This document shows positions 36,088 to 43,198 of a stretch of DNA of 64,000 bases, piece after piece. Source of the DNA: JBDRDD01 sp043821115 (GTDB taxonomy: Bacteria > CAYTYR01 > UBA6262 > DAOVJB01); the NCBI GenBank assembly GCA_043821115.1, contig JBDRDD010000022.1, positions 1 through 64,000 on the forward strand, in the 5' to 3' direction. The notes under the pieces are model-generated. The model did not search any database. It was not told the DNA's origin and was given only the letters and a program-made list of their open reading frames with translations. The position numbers and the translations under genes were made by a program. The stretch's first letter is position 1; each line of letters opens with the position of its first letter.

Positions 36088-36801
36088 TTAACCAAACAAC
36101 TTTGTCCCTATCATGCCAATAAGAAAGCCAAAGATCGCGCCAAGAGCTGGTTCCCAGTGATTTCTTATTTTTGATAAAGGGGCTATATCTTGAAATATCA
36201 AATAAAGAATACCACCTGCAGAGAACAGCATGATACCGTTTGTAAGCATCGGTTTCTCAATTAAAAAATACCTTCCAATAAGTGCACACAAAACGCCTAG
36301 AAAACTAAGCATAAAAAATAAGATCAAAATATTTTTGGGAGAATATTTGTTTTTTCTTAGATCAAAATAAGCATTAAATGATTCTGGTAAATTCTGTAAG
36401 CCTATAAAAAAAGCTAATAAAATCCCTAATTTATGCTTATGCACAAAAACAGCACCTAAAGCAATTGCTTCGGGAACAAAATCCATTAGCATAGCCATAG
36501 TTTGGGCTAAGATACCCCCACTTTTTTCTATTATTCTATCTAAAAAGAAAAAGGTTAATGCTCCAGACAGAAATATCATTGAGAAGATCGCAATAGAGAA
36601 GGTTCGAATTCCTTCAGGAGCTAGTACAAAGGCAACAGCAGCAACAAGTATTCCGCCCCCAAAAGCCACTGACCAGTGGAGTATATAAGATTCTATACTT
36701 CGTTTAACATATCTTTCAAATATTCTTGCTAAAAGACCACCAAAAAATATTGTAATCCCAGCACATAGAGAATAAATTATCATTCCAATTATTTTATTCA
36801 T
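36088..36801 (-). CDS. ZIP-family divalent metal transporter
   Basis: 237 residues with about eight membrane segments. The paired metal-site helices are recognisable as MDFVPEAIALG and LQNLPESFN, equivalent to the HNxxEG/HxxPEG segments of ZIP proteins such as ZupT. It would bring zinc, iron or manganese into the cytoplasm; which metal is not shown. Weak ribosome site. Second islet gene, lying next to the tmRNA 3' end. Confidence 0.85.
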   Translation of the reverse strand: MNKIIGMIIYSLCAGITIFFGGLLARIFERYVKRSIESYILHWSVAFGGGILVAAVAFVLAPEGIRTFSIAIFSMIFLSGALTFFFLDRIIEKSGGILAQTMAMLMDFVPEAIALGAVFVHKHKLGILLAFFIGLQNLPESFNAYFDLRKNKYSPKNILILFFMLSFLGVLCALIGRYFLIEKPMLTNGIMLFSAGGILYLIFQDIAPLSKIRNHWEPALGAIFGFLIGMIGTKLFG

Positions 36802-36838
36802 CTTATTTTATCATCCCAAATATCCTATATAAATGTCG

Positions 36839-36884
36839 TTTTTGGTGGAGGTGAGGGGAATCGAACCCCTGTCCTAGAATCCTT
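36839..36884. repeat. Direct repeat copy 2: 3' end of the intact ssrA gene (att-like)
   Basis: 46 bases identical to 34835-34880. It includes the T-arm, the acceptor 3' strand and the encoded CCA of the functional tmRNA, so this copy restores ssrA at the near end of the islet. Confidence 0.92.
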
Positions 36885-37187
36885 CCACAAAAGTCGCTAC
36901 ATGCTTAGTCTATGATTTGGTCTTAGCCTTTTGCACTTCCGTAGACAGAATTGCAATCGGAGCGGCCTTGTTAAGTTTCGCCTCACTATCCAAGGCATCT
37001 GGTGAGACTATCCTGCTGATCGATGTCTATTCCCCGCACGCAGGAAAGAGAGGATAGACATTACGCCTTAACAGGCGTAAGCGTATTGCGTATTTGCAAT
37101 TACAATTTACCAGGTATTTTGCGGCGACCTGATGATGCCGGCATGCTACTTTTGCTTCTGTATCCCAGTCGAAACCTGTTCACCCCC
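36843..37187 (-). ncRNA. ssrA: tmRNA (transfer-messenger RNA)
   Basis: About 345 bases. The 5' end GGGGGTG pairs with CACCTCC before ACCA at the 3' end (7-bp acceptor stem with one G-U), and GGTTCGATTCC is the T-arm. The tag frame starts GCA AAT at 37097 and reads A-N-T-Q-Y-A-Y-A-C then TAA (37068-37070). The stop sits in the loop of an ACGCCT/AGGCGT hairpin, as in other tmRNAs. The tag ends YAYAC, whereas bacterial tags usually end in Ala-Ala. Its first 8 bases overlap the end of smpB. It rescues stalled ribosomes together with SmpB. Confidence 0.93.
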
Positions 37188-37650
37188 CTTTCGTCTTGCC
37201 CCTAAGGGCTCGTTGCATATCTTTAGCTACCGCTCTTTTTCTCAGTGTTTCCCTCTTATCGTATGTTTTCTTACCCTTTGCCAGGGCTAAGGCTACCTTT
37301 GCCTTGCCGTTCTTGAAATACAGCTCCAAAGGCACAATGGTAAGGCCTCTTTCCTTGACCCTACCAGATAGTTTCTTTATTTCTACTTTATGAAGCAGGA
37401 GCTTTCTCTGTCTTGTCGGGTTATAGTCCTTCTGCCTGGCCTGATCGTATGCGCTTATATGGGCATTGGCTAGGAATATCTCTTCTCTTTCTATTTTACC
37501 GTAGCTGTCTGTGAGGTTTGCCCTGCCGTTACGCAGGGATTTGACCTCAGGTCCTGTCAGGGCTATGCCTGCCTCAAATGTCTCTATGATAAAATAGTCG
37601 TGCCTTGCTTTTCTGTTTTGAGTAATTGTCTTTTTATGCTCTTCTTTCAC
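37180..37650 (-). CDS. smpB: SsrA-binding protein SmpB
   Basis: Delivers tmRNA to stalled ribosomes. 156 residues, starting at a GTG with AGAGGA upstream. Family motifs: RKARHDYFIIETFEAGI, ALTGPEVKSLRNG, ANLTDSYGKI and the basic KKTYDKRETLRKR before the C-terminal tail. Its last codons and TGA stop (37180-37182) lie inside the mature 5' end of tmRNA, so the two are almost certainly one transcript that is cut by RNase P. Confidence 0.95.
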   Translation of the reverse strand: MKEEHKKTITQNRKARHDYFIIETFEAGIALTGPEVKSLRNGRANLTDSYGKIEREEIFLANAHISAYDQARQKDYNPTRQRKLLLHKVEIKKLSGRVKERGLTIVPLELYFKNGKAKVALALAKGKKTYDKRETLRKRAVAKDMQRALRGKTKGG

Positions 37651-37665
37651 TTTGTCCTCTTGTAT

Positions 37666-37671
37666 ATTATA
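37666..37671 (-). promoter_or_regulatory. Extended -10 element for smpB-ssrA
   Basis: Minus strand TGGTATAAT, an extended -10, stands about 16 bases before the smpB GTG start. No good -35 is visible at 17 bases. It is back-to-back with the tRNA-Leu promoter, so a single short gap drives two divergent units. Confidence 0.45.
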
Positions 37672-37692
37672 CCATGAATTAGAGTAAAATAC

Positions 37693-37719
37693 TTGACTTT
37701 TTCTCTCTTTTCCTATAAT
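37693..37719 (+). promoter_or_regulatory. Promoter of tRNA-Leu
   Basis: TTGACT (37693-37698) and TATAAT (37714-37719), with a slightly short 15-base spacer. About 20 bases before the tRNA 5' end. Confidence 0.6.
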
Positions 37720-37738
37720 ATCTTTTTATATTTCTTAT

Positions 37739-37825
37739 GCCGAAGTGGCGGAACTGGCAGACGCATACGGTTCAGGACCGTATATCCGCAAGGGTGTGGG
37801 GGTTCAAATCCCCCCTTCGGCACCA
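37739..37825 (+). tRNA. tRNA-Leu (CAG anticodon), CCA encoded
   Basis: 87 bases including CCA. Acceptor GCCGAAG pairs with CTTCGGC. The anticodon stem TACGG/CCGTA carries loop TTCAGGA, with CAG at 37773-37775. A long variable arm typical of class II tRNAs and a GGGGGTTCAAATCCCCC T-arm follow. The only plus-strand gene I find. Confidence 0.97.
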
Positions 37826-37835
37826 AAAATAAATA

Positions 37836-37864
37836 ATATAGCCGAGACAGGATCTCGGCTATAT
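37836..37864. terminator. Bidirectional terminator-like hairpin
   Basis: A perfect 12-bp stem ATATAGCCGAGA/TCTCGGCTATAT with a 5-base loop between the tRNA (plus) and the PilZ gene (minus). On the minus strand it is followed by a U-rich run, so it can end PilZ transcription; on the plus strand the tail is weaker. Confidence 0.75.
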
Positions 37865-37894
37865 TTATATCTCCAGGAATTGTTCTTGTCCGTT

Positions 37895-38293
37895 TTACTT
37901 TTCTTTGTCCATCTTCCTGCTATATCTCTCCACAACCTTGTCCAGTACGTACATGAAGAATTTGCTCTCATTGGACTTCTCTATCTCTGAGAGCTTTACT
38001 CCTGTATCAAATTTTGGCCCCTCATTCGGATCTTTGGATTCTACCGGCCTGCTCCATACCACCTTGCCCTTTAACTGTATGGGTTGCCAGTAATGAGGTA
38101 TAAAAACGCTTATCTTAAGGGGTGTTTTTAGCTTGAATTCCTTATCGGAAGTAAAGCAAACACCCTGCACACTAATATTTCTTGTTACTGCGCTTATCCT
38201 GGTCTTCTCGCCCTTAAGAGGTACACAGTCTATCTTGACCTCTGTGTCAAGCCTGACATATTTTCGTCTCTCCATTTTATCTTTATCAGACAT
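37895..38293 (-). CDS. PilZ-domain cyclic-di-GMP receptor
   Basis: 132 residues, essentially only a PilZ domain. The c-di-GMP motifs are both intact: RKYVR (RxxxR) at the N-terminus and NISVQG (N/DxSxxG) around residue 48. Such single-domain proteins bind c-di-GMP and act on a partner (motility, adhesion or secretion); the partner is unknown. It has its own promoter and stands next to an HD-GYP phosphodiesterase. Confidence 0.88.
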   Translation of the reverse strand: MSDKDKMERRKYVRLDTEVKIDCVPLKGEKTRISAVTRNISVQGVCFTSDKEFKLKTPLKISVFIPHYWQPIQLKGKVVWSRPVESKDPNEGPKFDTGVKLSEIEKSNESKFFMYVLDKVVERYSRKMDKEK

Positions 38294-38333
38294 ATGCGCT
38301 CCCCTGCTTTTTAGTTACAAACATTCAAATTAT

Positions 38334-38363
38334 GTTATACTATCAAGTCTTTGTGTTTGTCAA
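38334..38363 (-). promoter_or_regulatory. Promoter of the PilZ gene
   Basis: Minus strand TTGACA (38358-38363), 18-base spacer, TATAAC (38334-38339). It begins right after the terminator of the HD-GYP gene and leads to the gene at 38293. Confidence 0.65.
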
Positions 38364-38388
38364 TAAAAAAATACCCTTTTTGAGGGTA
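38362..38388 (-). terminator. Intrinsic terminator of the HD-GYP gene
   Basis: Minus strand: stem TACCCT/AGGGTA with loop CAAAA (38372-38388), then TTTTTTT. It is 30 bases after the HD-GYP stop and separates that transcript from PilZ. Confidence 0.8.
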
Positions 38389-38418
38389 AATAGTAACAAA
38401 AGCTCTTTTTATATAAAA

Positions 38419-40059
38419 TTAATGCTTGCGGGATTCAAGTATACTGAGGAATGTATCCACGATAATCGGGTCGAACTGCGTACCTCTGTGAAACTCAAGC
38501 TCTTCCATAGCCTTTTCTATATTCATCTTATTACGGTACGGGCGGTTCGATGTCATGGCATCGAACGCGTCGGCGACACTGAGTATCCTCGCAATAAAGG
38601 GGATGGATTCACCTCTTAGACCATCCGGATACCCTGTTCCGTCATAGCGTTCGTGATGAGAACGTATAATGACCAGGCCTCTTTCCAGGAATCGTAAGGG
38701 AGCCACTATACGCACCCCGATAATCGGATGCAGCTCTATCTGTGCTCTCTCGGTTACATTTAGTGCTTTTGGAGTCTTCAGGAGCTGATCCGGTATCGCT
38801 ATTTTTCCGATATCGTGGAGTTTACCGCACTTTCTTATGGCATCGACATCCGAATCGGACATCTTAAGTGCCCGGGCGATGTCGATGGAATACCTTGTGA
38901 CACGTGAAGAGTGACCCTGTGTATAGGGGTCCCTGGCTTCTACTGTGAGTATAAGGGTATTTATCGTGTCAAGGTAGTTCTCGTTTATATACTTGTGAAG
39001 CTGGGCATTCTTGATAGCTATGGCAGCCTGGGTTGCAAAGGTTGATAGGACCATCTCATCGGTGACGGAATATTTATTCCCTGAATTTTTATACACTACA
39101 AGTGTACCCAGGCTTTCTCCGTCAAAGAGAACAGGCACTCCAAGGATTGCGTTAATACCTTCTTTTTTTATGTAGTCGGGGTATTTTACCCTGTAATCTG
39201 TGTTTGTATCCTTGATTAAAATCGGCCTTTTATGCTTTAGAATTAGCCCCGGTATACCTTCCCCGTCCTTTATAGGAGTATTGTTAAGGTAATCACTGCT
39301 TAATCCCACGCTTCCCACAGGTACCAGAAACTCCTTTTTCTCATCCAAAAGGCGCAATATGCTGGCCTTGGAATTTAATAGATCGCAGGACATGCGTGCT
39401 ATAAGAGAGAAGACCTCTTTGAGGTCTACTGTGGAGGATATTACCCTGCTTATTTCAAATATGCTTATTAATTCCTTATAAAGCACCTCCAGGTTTTTGG
39501 TCTTCTGGCGGACTTTTCGCTCGAGCGTTAAGTTTAGTTTTTTGACCGTATCACGCGTATCCTTGAGAGTTCTTGATTTTTCCTTTAATTCTGATATGCT
39601 GCTCGAGAGTTTCTTATTCACCTCGATAAGTTTTTTGCCTGTTTTCTTTTTTTCTTCTTCGAGCCTTCTCTGCCTGGATACATCTTGAACCAGCTCCAGA
39701 ACATGGGTAATAATGCCTCTTTTATCCCTTATGGGAGCTGCTGTTACCATAAAGTATTTAGTCTTTCCGGTCTTGGTAAATTTAGTCTGTATACAGGATT
39801 CTGTCTTGCCACTTCTGAAGGACTTTATCGTTGGACAGTCAGGGCACACCTGTTCCCTGTCATGGTATATCTTATAGCAATATGACCCTCTTATTACAGC
39901 AGGAGGACCGAACCACTTTGCCTGTATCTTATTTACCCAGACAACCTTCATCTTCTTGTTTATAAGAGAAAGGCCCGCACCAAGACCGTTTGCGATATCT
40001 AGATTTTTTATTGATTGTTTTATATCGCGCTTCTTCTCTGGGATGCGGACTTTTATCAT
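38419..40059 (-). CDS. PAS-GAF-HD-GYP cyclic-di-GMP phosphodiesterase
   Basis: Predicted to hydrolyse c-di-GMP. About 546 residues. A PAS domain (about 25-125) has a Cys-rich insert with CPDC. A long coiled coil follows (130-205), then a GAF domain (about 215-365), then the HD-GYP domain. Catalytic HD in GKLHDIGKIAIPD and the GYP motif in DGTGYPDGLRGE are complete, with HHERYDG before it. The ATG at 40059 has AAAGGG 8 bases upstream; a GTG at 40068 directly abuts that site. The leader holds a GEMM-I-like riboswitch, so its own substrate would regulate it. Confidence 0.9.
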   Translation of the reverse strand: MIKVRIPEKKRDIKQSIKNLDIANGLGAGLSLINKKMKVVWVNKIQAKWFGPPAVIRGSYCYKIYHDREQVCPDCPTIKSFRSGKTESCIQTKFTKTGKTKYFMVTAAPIRDKRGIITHVLELVQDVSRQRRLEEEKKKTGKKLIEVNKKLSSSISELKEKSRTLKDTRDTVKKLNLTLERKVRQKTKNLEVLYKELISIFEISRVISSTVDLKEVFSLIARMSCDLLNSKASILRLLDEKKEFLVPVGSVGLSSDYLNNTPIKDGEGIPGLILKHKRPILIKDTNTDYRVKYPDYIKKEGINAILGVPVLFDGESLGTLVVYKNSGNKYSVTDEMVLSTFATQAAIAIKNAQLHKYINENYLDTINTLILTVEARDPYTQGHSSRVTRYSIDIARALKMSDSDVDAIRKCGKLHDIGKIAIPDQLLKTPKALNVTERAQIELHPIIGVRIVAPLRFLERGLVIIRSHHERYDGTGYPDGLRGESIPFIARILSVADAFDAMTSNRPYRNKMNIEKAMEELEFHRGTQFDPIIVDTFLSILESRKH

Positions 40060-40095
40060 CAGACTCACCCTTTGTAAAATAACACAAAATGTTAA

Positions 40096-40125
40096 AGCCG
40101 GCCCACCATTTTCGGTAGCCCGGCT
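40096..40125 (-). promoter_or_regulatory. Competing hairpin at the riboswitch expression platform
   Basis: Minus strand AGCCGGGCTACC pairs with GGTGGGCCGGCT (11 of 12 positions, loop GAAAAT). The left arm is the 3' part of the aptamer, so aptamer and hairpin exclude each other. The tail UUUAACAUUUU is a weak terminator run. Regulation direction is not determinable from sequence. Confidence 0.6.
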
Positions 40126-40222
40126 GTCTTGCGATAGGAAATATTATACTAGCGGTCTCTGTATCATCGTAAGACTCGCAGCTTTGTGCCCCTTAATCAC
40201 TTAAGGTTTACCTTATTCGTTA
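40106..40222 (-). ncRNA. Cyclic-di-GMP (GEMM-I) riboswitch
   Basis: Minus strand order of conserved pieces: ACGAATAAGGTAAACC; hairpin CCTTAA-GTGA-TTAAGG with a GNRA loop (40191-40206); GGCACAAAGC; a second hairpin closed by GCT/AGC and GTCTT/AAGAC; then AGCCGGGCTACCG (40113-40125). These match the GEMM-I consensus in order and spacing. The G-G before TAAACC keeps the position that prefers c-di-GMP over cGAMP. It precedes a gene for a c-di-GMP-degrading enzyme. Confidence 0.85.
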
Positions 40223-40244
40223 TGGTTCTCCATTTGCATAAGTT

Positions 40245-40273
40245 AGTATACAACATCTTTCATGGTTTGTCAA
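40245..40273 (-). promoter_or_regulatory. Strong sigma70-type promoter of the riboswitch-HD-GYP transcript
   Basis: Minus strand TTGACA (40268-40273), exactly 17 bases, TATACT (40245-40250). Transcription should begin near 40238, giving a 5' leader of about 180 bases that contains the whole aptamer. The rest of the 300-base gap up to adk holds only AT-rich sequence with AGAAATTTCT repeats. Confidence 0.8.
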
Positions 40274-40373
40274 GCCTTATTTTTACTTTTTATTGAAAAA
40301 ATACGGAATTATACGATATTTAGAGGGGAAATTTCTGTAGAAATCTTTGAGAAATTTCTTCTTTGAGGTATTT

Positions 40374-41042
40374 TTAGGGTAGTTCTTCTATTATCTTTGC
40401 AACATCAGCCGCTGTTTCACCGGCTGAACTGCCTCCATTTACTTCCTTTAGAAGATTCTTGGTCCTGTAGTACTCAACAACAGGAGATATGTTCTTCCAG
40501 TACACGTCTATCCTTTTATCAACCACCTCAACAGTGTCATCATTTCTTACGAACAGCTCCCCCTGGCATTCATTGCAGACATTCTCTACATCAGGCGGGC
40601 TGAAATGTATGTTATAGAGTGCTCCGCACTTAGCGCATGTCCTGCGCCCTGTCAATCTCTGAATGAGTATCTCCTCGGGTACTATTATCTCAAGCGCCAT
40701 ATCAACTGACTGACCCACTTCTTCAAACATTTTGTCGAGTTTCTCGGCCTGAATGATATTCCTGGGGAAACCGTCAAGTATAAAGCCTCCGTCCTTTCCG
40801 CCCTTGGTGATCTCTTCCTTGACCAGGTTAATAATTAAATTATCTGGAACAAGCTCCCCTTTTTTCATGTAGCCTTCTGCTTCCTTGCCAAGAGGTGTGT
40901 TGTTCTGTATAGCCGCACGCAAAAGGTTTCCGGTAGCAAGATGGAACAGATCGTATTTTTTCTTTAAGAAATCAGCTAAAGTTCCCTTTCCTGAACCCGG
41001 TAATCCCAGTAATATAACCTTAATATTGTTACCCTTTGTCAT
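40374..41042 (-). CDS. adk: Adenylate kinase with zinc-type lid
   Basis: Interconverts AMP, ADP and ATP. 222 residues. P-loop GLPGSGKGT, the NMP-binding region and LTGRRTCAKCGALYN. A four-Cys lid (CAKC ... CNEC) indicates a zinc-bound long-form enzyme as in Gram-positives and some others. Followed by the riboswitch gap; 22 bases after ispG. Confidence 0.95.
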   Translation of the reverse strand: MTKGNNIKVILLGLPGSGKGTLADFLKKKYDLFHLATGNLLRAAIQNNTPLGKEAEGYMKKGELVPDNLIINLVKEEITKGGKDGGFILDGFPRNIIQAEKLDKMFEEVGQSVDMALEIIVPEEILIQRLTGRRTCAKCGALYNIHFSPPDVENVCNECQGELFVRNDDTVEVVDKRIDVYWKNISPVVEYYRTKNLLKEVNGGSSAGETAADVAKIIEELP

Positions 41043-41064
41043 AACGTCTATCTCCTTTTGTAAG

Positions 41065-42144
41065 TTATCTATACATCTGTTTTATATGCTTAAGAAGTGT
41101 CTTGACCATATCTTTCTCTTTTACCCTGGATATCATCTTCCCCTTCTTGAAAAGAATACCTGTTTTCTTTCCCCCGGCTATTCCTATATCAGCGTCCTTT
41201 GCCTCGCCCGGACCGTTTACAACGCATCCCATAATGGCTATGGTAAGGGGTTTTGACTTCTTCTTAGATGTTTTTATAATATGTCCAAGCTCAGATCCTA
41301 CTTTCTTTGCCACTTTCACTATATCTATCTCGCAGCGTCCGCAGGTAGGACATGATATCAACTCAGGAGCATACCTGCGAAACCCCAGGCTTTGTAGTAT
41401 CTGGCATCCTACCCTTACCTCCTCCACAGGGGTATCGGTAAGTGAGATTCTGATGGTATCCCCTATCCCCTCAGCAAGAAGCGCCCCAAGACCAACCGCA
41501 CTCTTTATAGTTCCTGAATCCTTTGTGCCGGCCTCTGTAATACCCAGATGCAAGGGATAATTGACTTTCTTTGATATGAGCCTGTAGGCTTCTATGCTTG
41601 TTCTGACATCAGAGGCTTTTAAGGATATGACGATATCTCTAAAATTCATACTCTCAAAGAACCTTATATGCTCCATTGCAGCAGATACCATGAGCTTAGC
41701 TCTTTTGGACGGATCATGGGATACGCCCCGGAGTGTACCAAGGGAACCTGAATTCACACCTATTCTGATCGCTGTCTTCTTTTTCTTGGCAGCTGCTATT
41801 ATTTTCTTGAGATTTTCCTTCTTGCCTATATTACCAGGGTTAATCCGTATCTTATCAGCCCCCTGCTTTATAGCCTCAACTGCAAGGCGCCAGTCAAAAT
41901 GTATATCGGCTACGAGCGGGATGGATATCTTCCTCTTAATATCCCCTATCTTCCGCGCTGCTTCCATGTCAGGCACCGCGCATCTTATGATATCACAGCC
42001 CTGTATCTGAAGTTCTTTTATCTGAGCCACGGTAGCCCTGACGTCCCTGGTATCAGTCTTTGTCATGGACTGTACAGTTACAGGCGCATTGCCGCCAATA
42101 TAGACACTGCCGACTTTTACCTTTCTTGTTTTGCGTCTTGTCAT
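41065..42144 (-). CDS. ispG: 4-hydroxy-3-methylbut-2-enyl diphosphate synthase (IspG/GcpE)
   Basis: Iron-sulfur enzyme of the MEP isoprenoid pathway. 359 residues. Family pieces: VGSVYIGGNAPVTVQSMTKTDT at the start and DIHFDWRLAVEAIKQGADKIRINPGNIG in the barrel, each partly quoted here. The Fe-S ligands lie in SCPTCGRCEIDIV and GCVVNGPGEA. With dxr 1 kb upstream, it shows the organism uses the MEP route. Confidence 0.93.
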   Translation of the reverse strand: MTRRKTRKVKVGSVYIGGNAPVTVQSMTKTDTRDVRATVAQIKELQIQGCDIIRCAVPDMEAARKIGDIKRKISIPLVADIHFDWRLAVEAIKQGADKIRINPGNIGKKENLKKIIAAAKKKKTAIRIGVNSGSLGTLRGVSHDPSKRAKLMVSAAMEHIRFFESMNFRDIVISLKASDVRTSIEAYRLISKKVNYPLHLGITEAGTKDSGTIKSAVGLGALLAEGIGDTIRISLTDTPVEEVRVGCQILQSLGFRRYAPELISCPTCGRCEIDIVKVAKKVGSELGHIIKTSKKKSKPLTIAIMGCVVNGPGEAKDADIGIAGGKKTGILFKKGKMISRVKEKDMVKTLLKHIKQMYR

Positions 42145-42160
42145 GGTGCTTTTCCTTCTG

Positions 42161-43198
42161 CTACTTAATAAAGAGCCTCAGGAAGTCCTTGTATGTAGCA
42201 AATAGCATTAAAGCTATAAGGAGAGTCATCCCTACTATCTGGGCTATATTTAGCTTCTTTGGGTCAATGGGACTGCCTTTAATTCCTTCCACCGTAAAGA
42301 ACATTATATGACCACCGTCAAGTATAGGCACGGGCAATAGGTTGAATATCCCCAGATGAACACTTATAATACCTATAAAATAAAGCAGGTTTTCAAAGCC
42401 TGTTTTTGCCACCTTGGCAATGAGCTGTCCAACCCCTACAGGCCCGGAAACCTCAGCCTTGACTTTTCCCATCACCATCCACCCTATGAATTTAACTATC
42501 AGAACGGACCAGTCTGCTGTCTGCTCTATACCTGTCATGGCTGACTGGAACATGTTCATCTTTACCATATCAAAAGGCGCCGCTATGCCTATTAACCCCA
42601 CATGGGACTGTTCGTTGAATTCGGGAGTAACATTTACTGTGAGCTCCTGGTCTTTTCTCGCAAGAATGAGCTCCAGCTCCTTATTGGCGCTGTAATGTAT
42701 TATCCTTGACATGTCCTCCCAGTCACTTACTCTTTTCTCATCTATTGACATGATAAGATCGCCTTTTTTAAGACCCGCCCTCTCGGCAGGACTGCCAGCA
42801 GATACTTCCCCTATGCGGGCTTCGTCTGTTTTAGGCACAGGAATACCCCATACAAAAGCTACCAATGCGAACAGGAGAACCGCAAGCACAAAATTCATTA
42901 CAGGTCCCGAGAAGACAATAAACACCTTCTTGTACCAGGGTTGAACAAGGAACTCATCCGGGGCACTCTCTTTTCCTTCTTCCGGGTTCTCTCCGGCCAT
43001 TTTAACATAGCCTCCAAGAGGCACAAGAGATACTAAATACCGCGTATCACCCTTGGTAAATCCGAAAAGCTCAGGACCAAAACCGAGGGAGAATTTTTCT
43101 ACTCTGACACCTGATTTTTTAGCAGCTATAAAATGTCCCAGCTCGTGGAAGAAAACCACGATACCGAAAGTAAATATTATAGCGAAAGCTGTGAACAT
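42161..43198 (-). CDS. rseP: Site-2 intramembrane zinc protease (RseP-type)
   Basis: Cleaves transmembrane anti-sigma factors and signal peptides inside the membrane. 345 residues. HELGHF gives the HExxH zinc site near the N-terminus. A PDZ domain follows (about 115-195), and the third ligand is in PVPILDGGH. Overlaps the dxr end by 22 bases and precedes ispG in the classic frr-uppS-cdsA-dxr-rseP order. Confidence 0.92.
   Translation of the reverse strand: MFTAFAIIFTFGIVVFFHELGHFIAAKKSGVRVEKFSLGFGPELFGFTKGDTRYLVSLVPLGGYVKMAGENPEEGKESAPDEFLVQPWYKKVFIVFSGPVMNFVLAVLLFALVAFVWGIPVPKTDEARIGEVSAGSPAERAGLKKGDLIMSIDEKRVSDWEDMSRIIHYSANKELELILARKDQELTVNVTPEFNEQSHVGLIGIAAPFDMVKMNMFQSAMTGIEQTADWSVLIVKFIGWMVMGKVKAEVSGPVGVGQLIAKVAKTGFENLLYFIGIISVHLGIFNLLPVPILDGGHIMFFTVEGIKGSPIDPKKLNIAQIVGMTLLIALMLFATYKDFLRLFIK

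Larger units (their letters stand above)
34835..36884. mobile_element. Integrase-less islet at the 3' end of ssrA
   Basis: Two perfect 46-bp copies of the tmRNA 3' end (34835-34880 and 36839-36884), 2,004 bases apart, flank just two genes: a GH10 xylanase and a ZIP metal transporter. Integration at the 3' end of ssrA, which rebuilds the gene and leaves a displaced copy, is a known habit of tyrosine-recombinase islands. No integrase, excisionase or replication gene is inside. Sampled lines inside are 35-37% G+C against about 43% in one line just outside. It may be mobilised in trans or be the eroded remnant of a longer island. Confidence 0.8.

Noticed and set aside
40300..40373. Terminator of adk from AGAAATTTCT repeats
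   Set aside because: The repeats are AT-rich short palindromes without a GC stem or a clear U-run.
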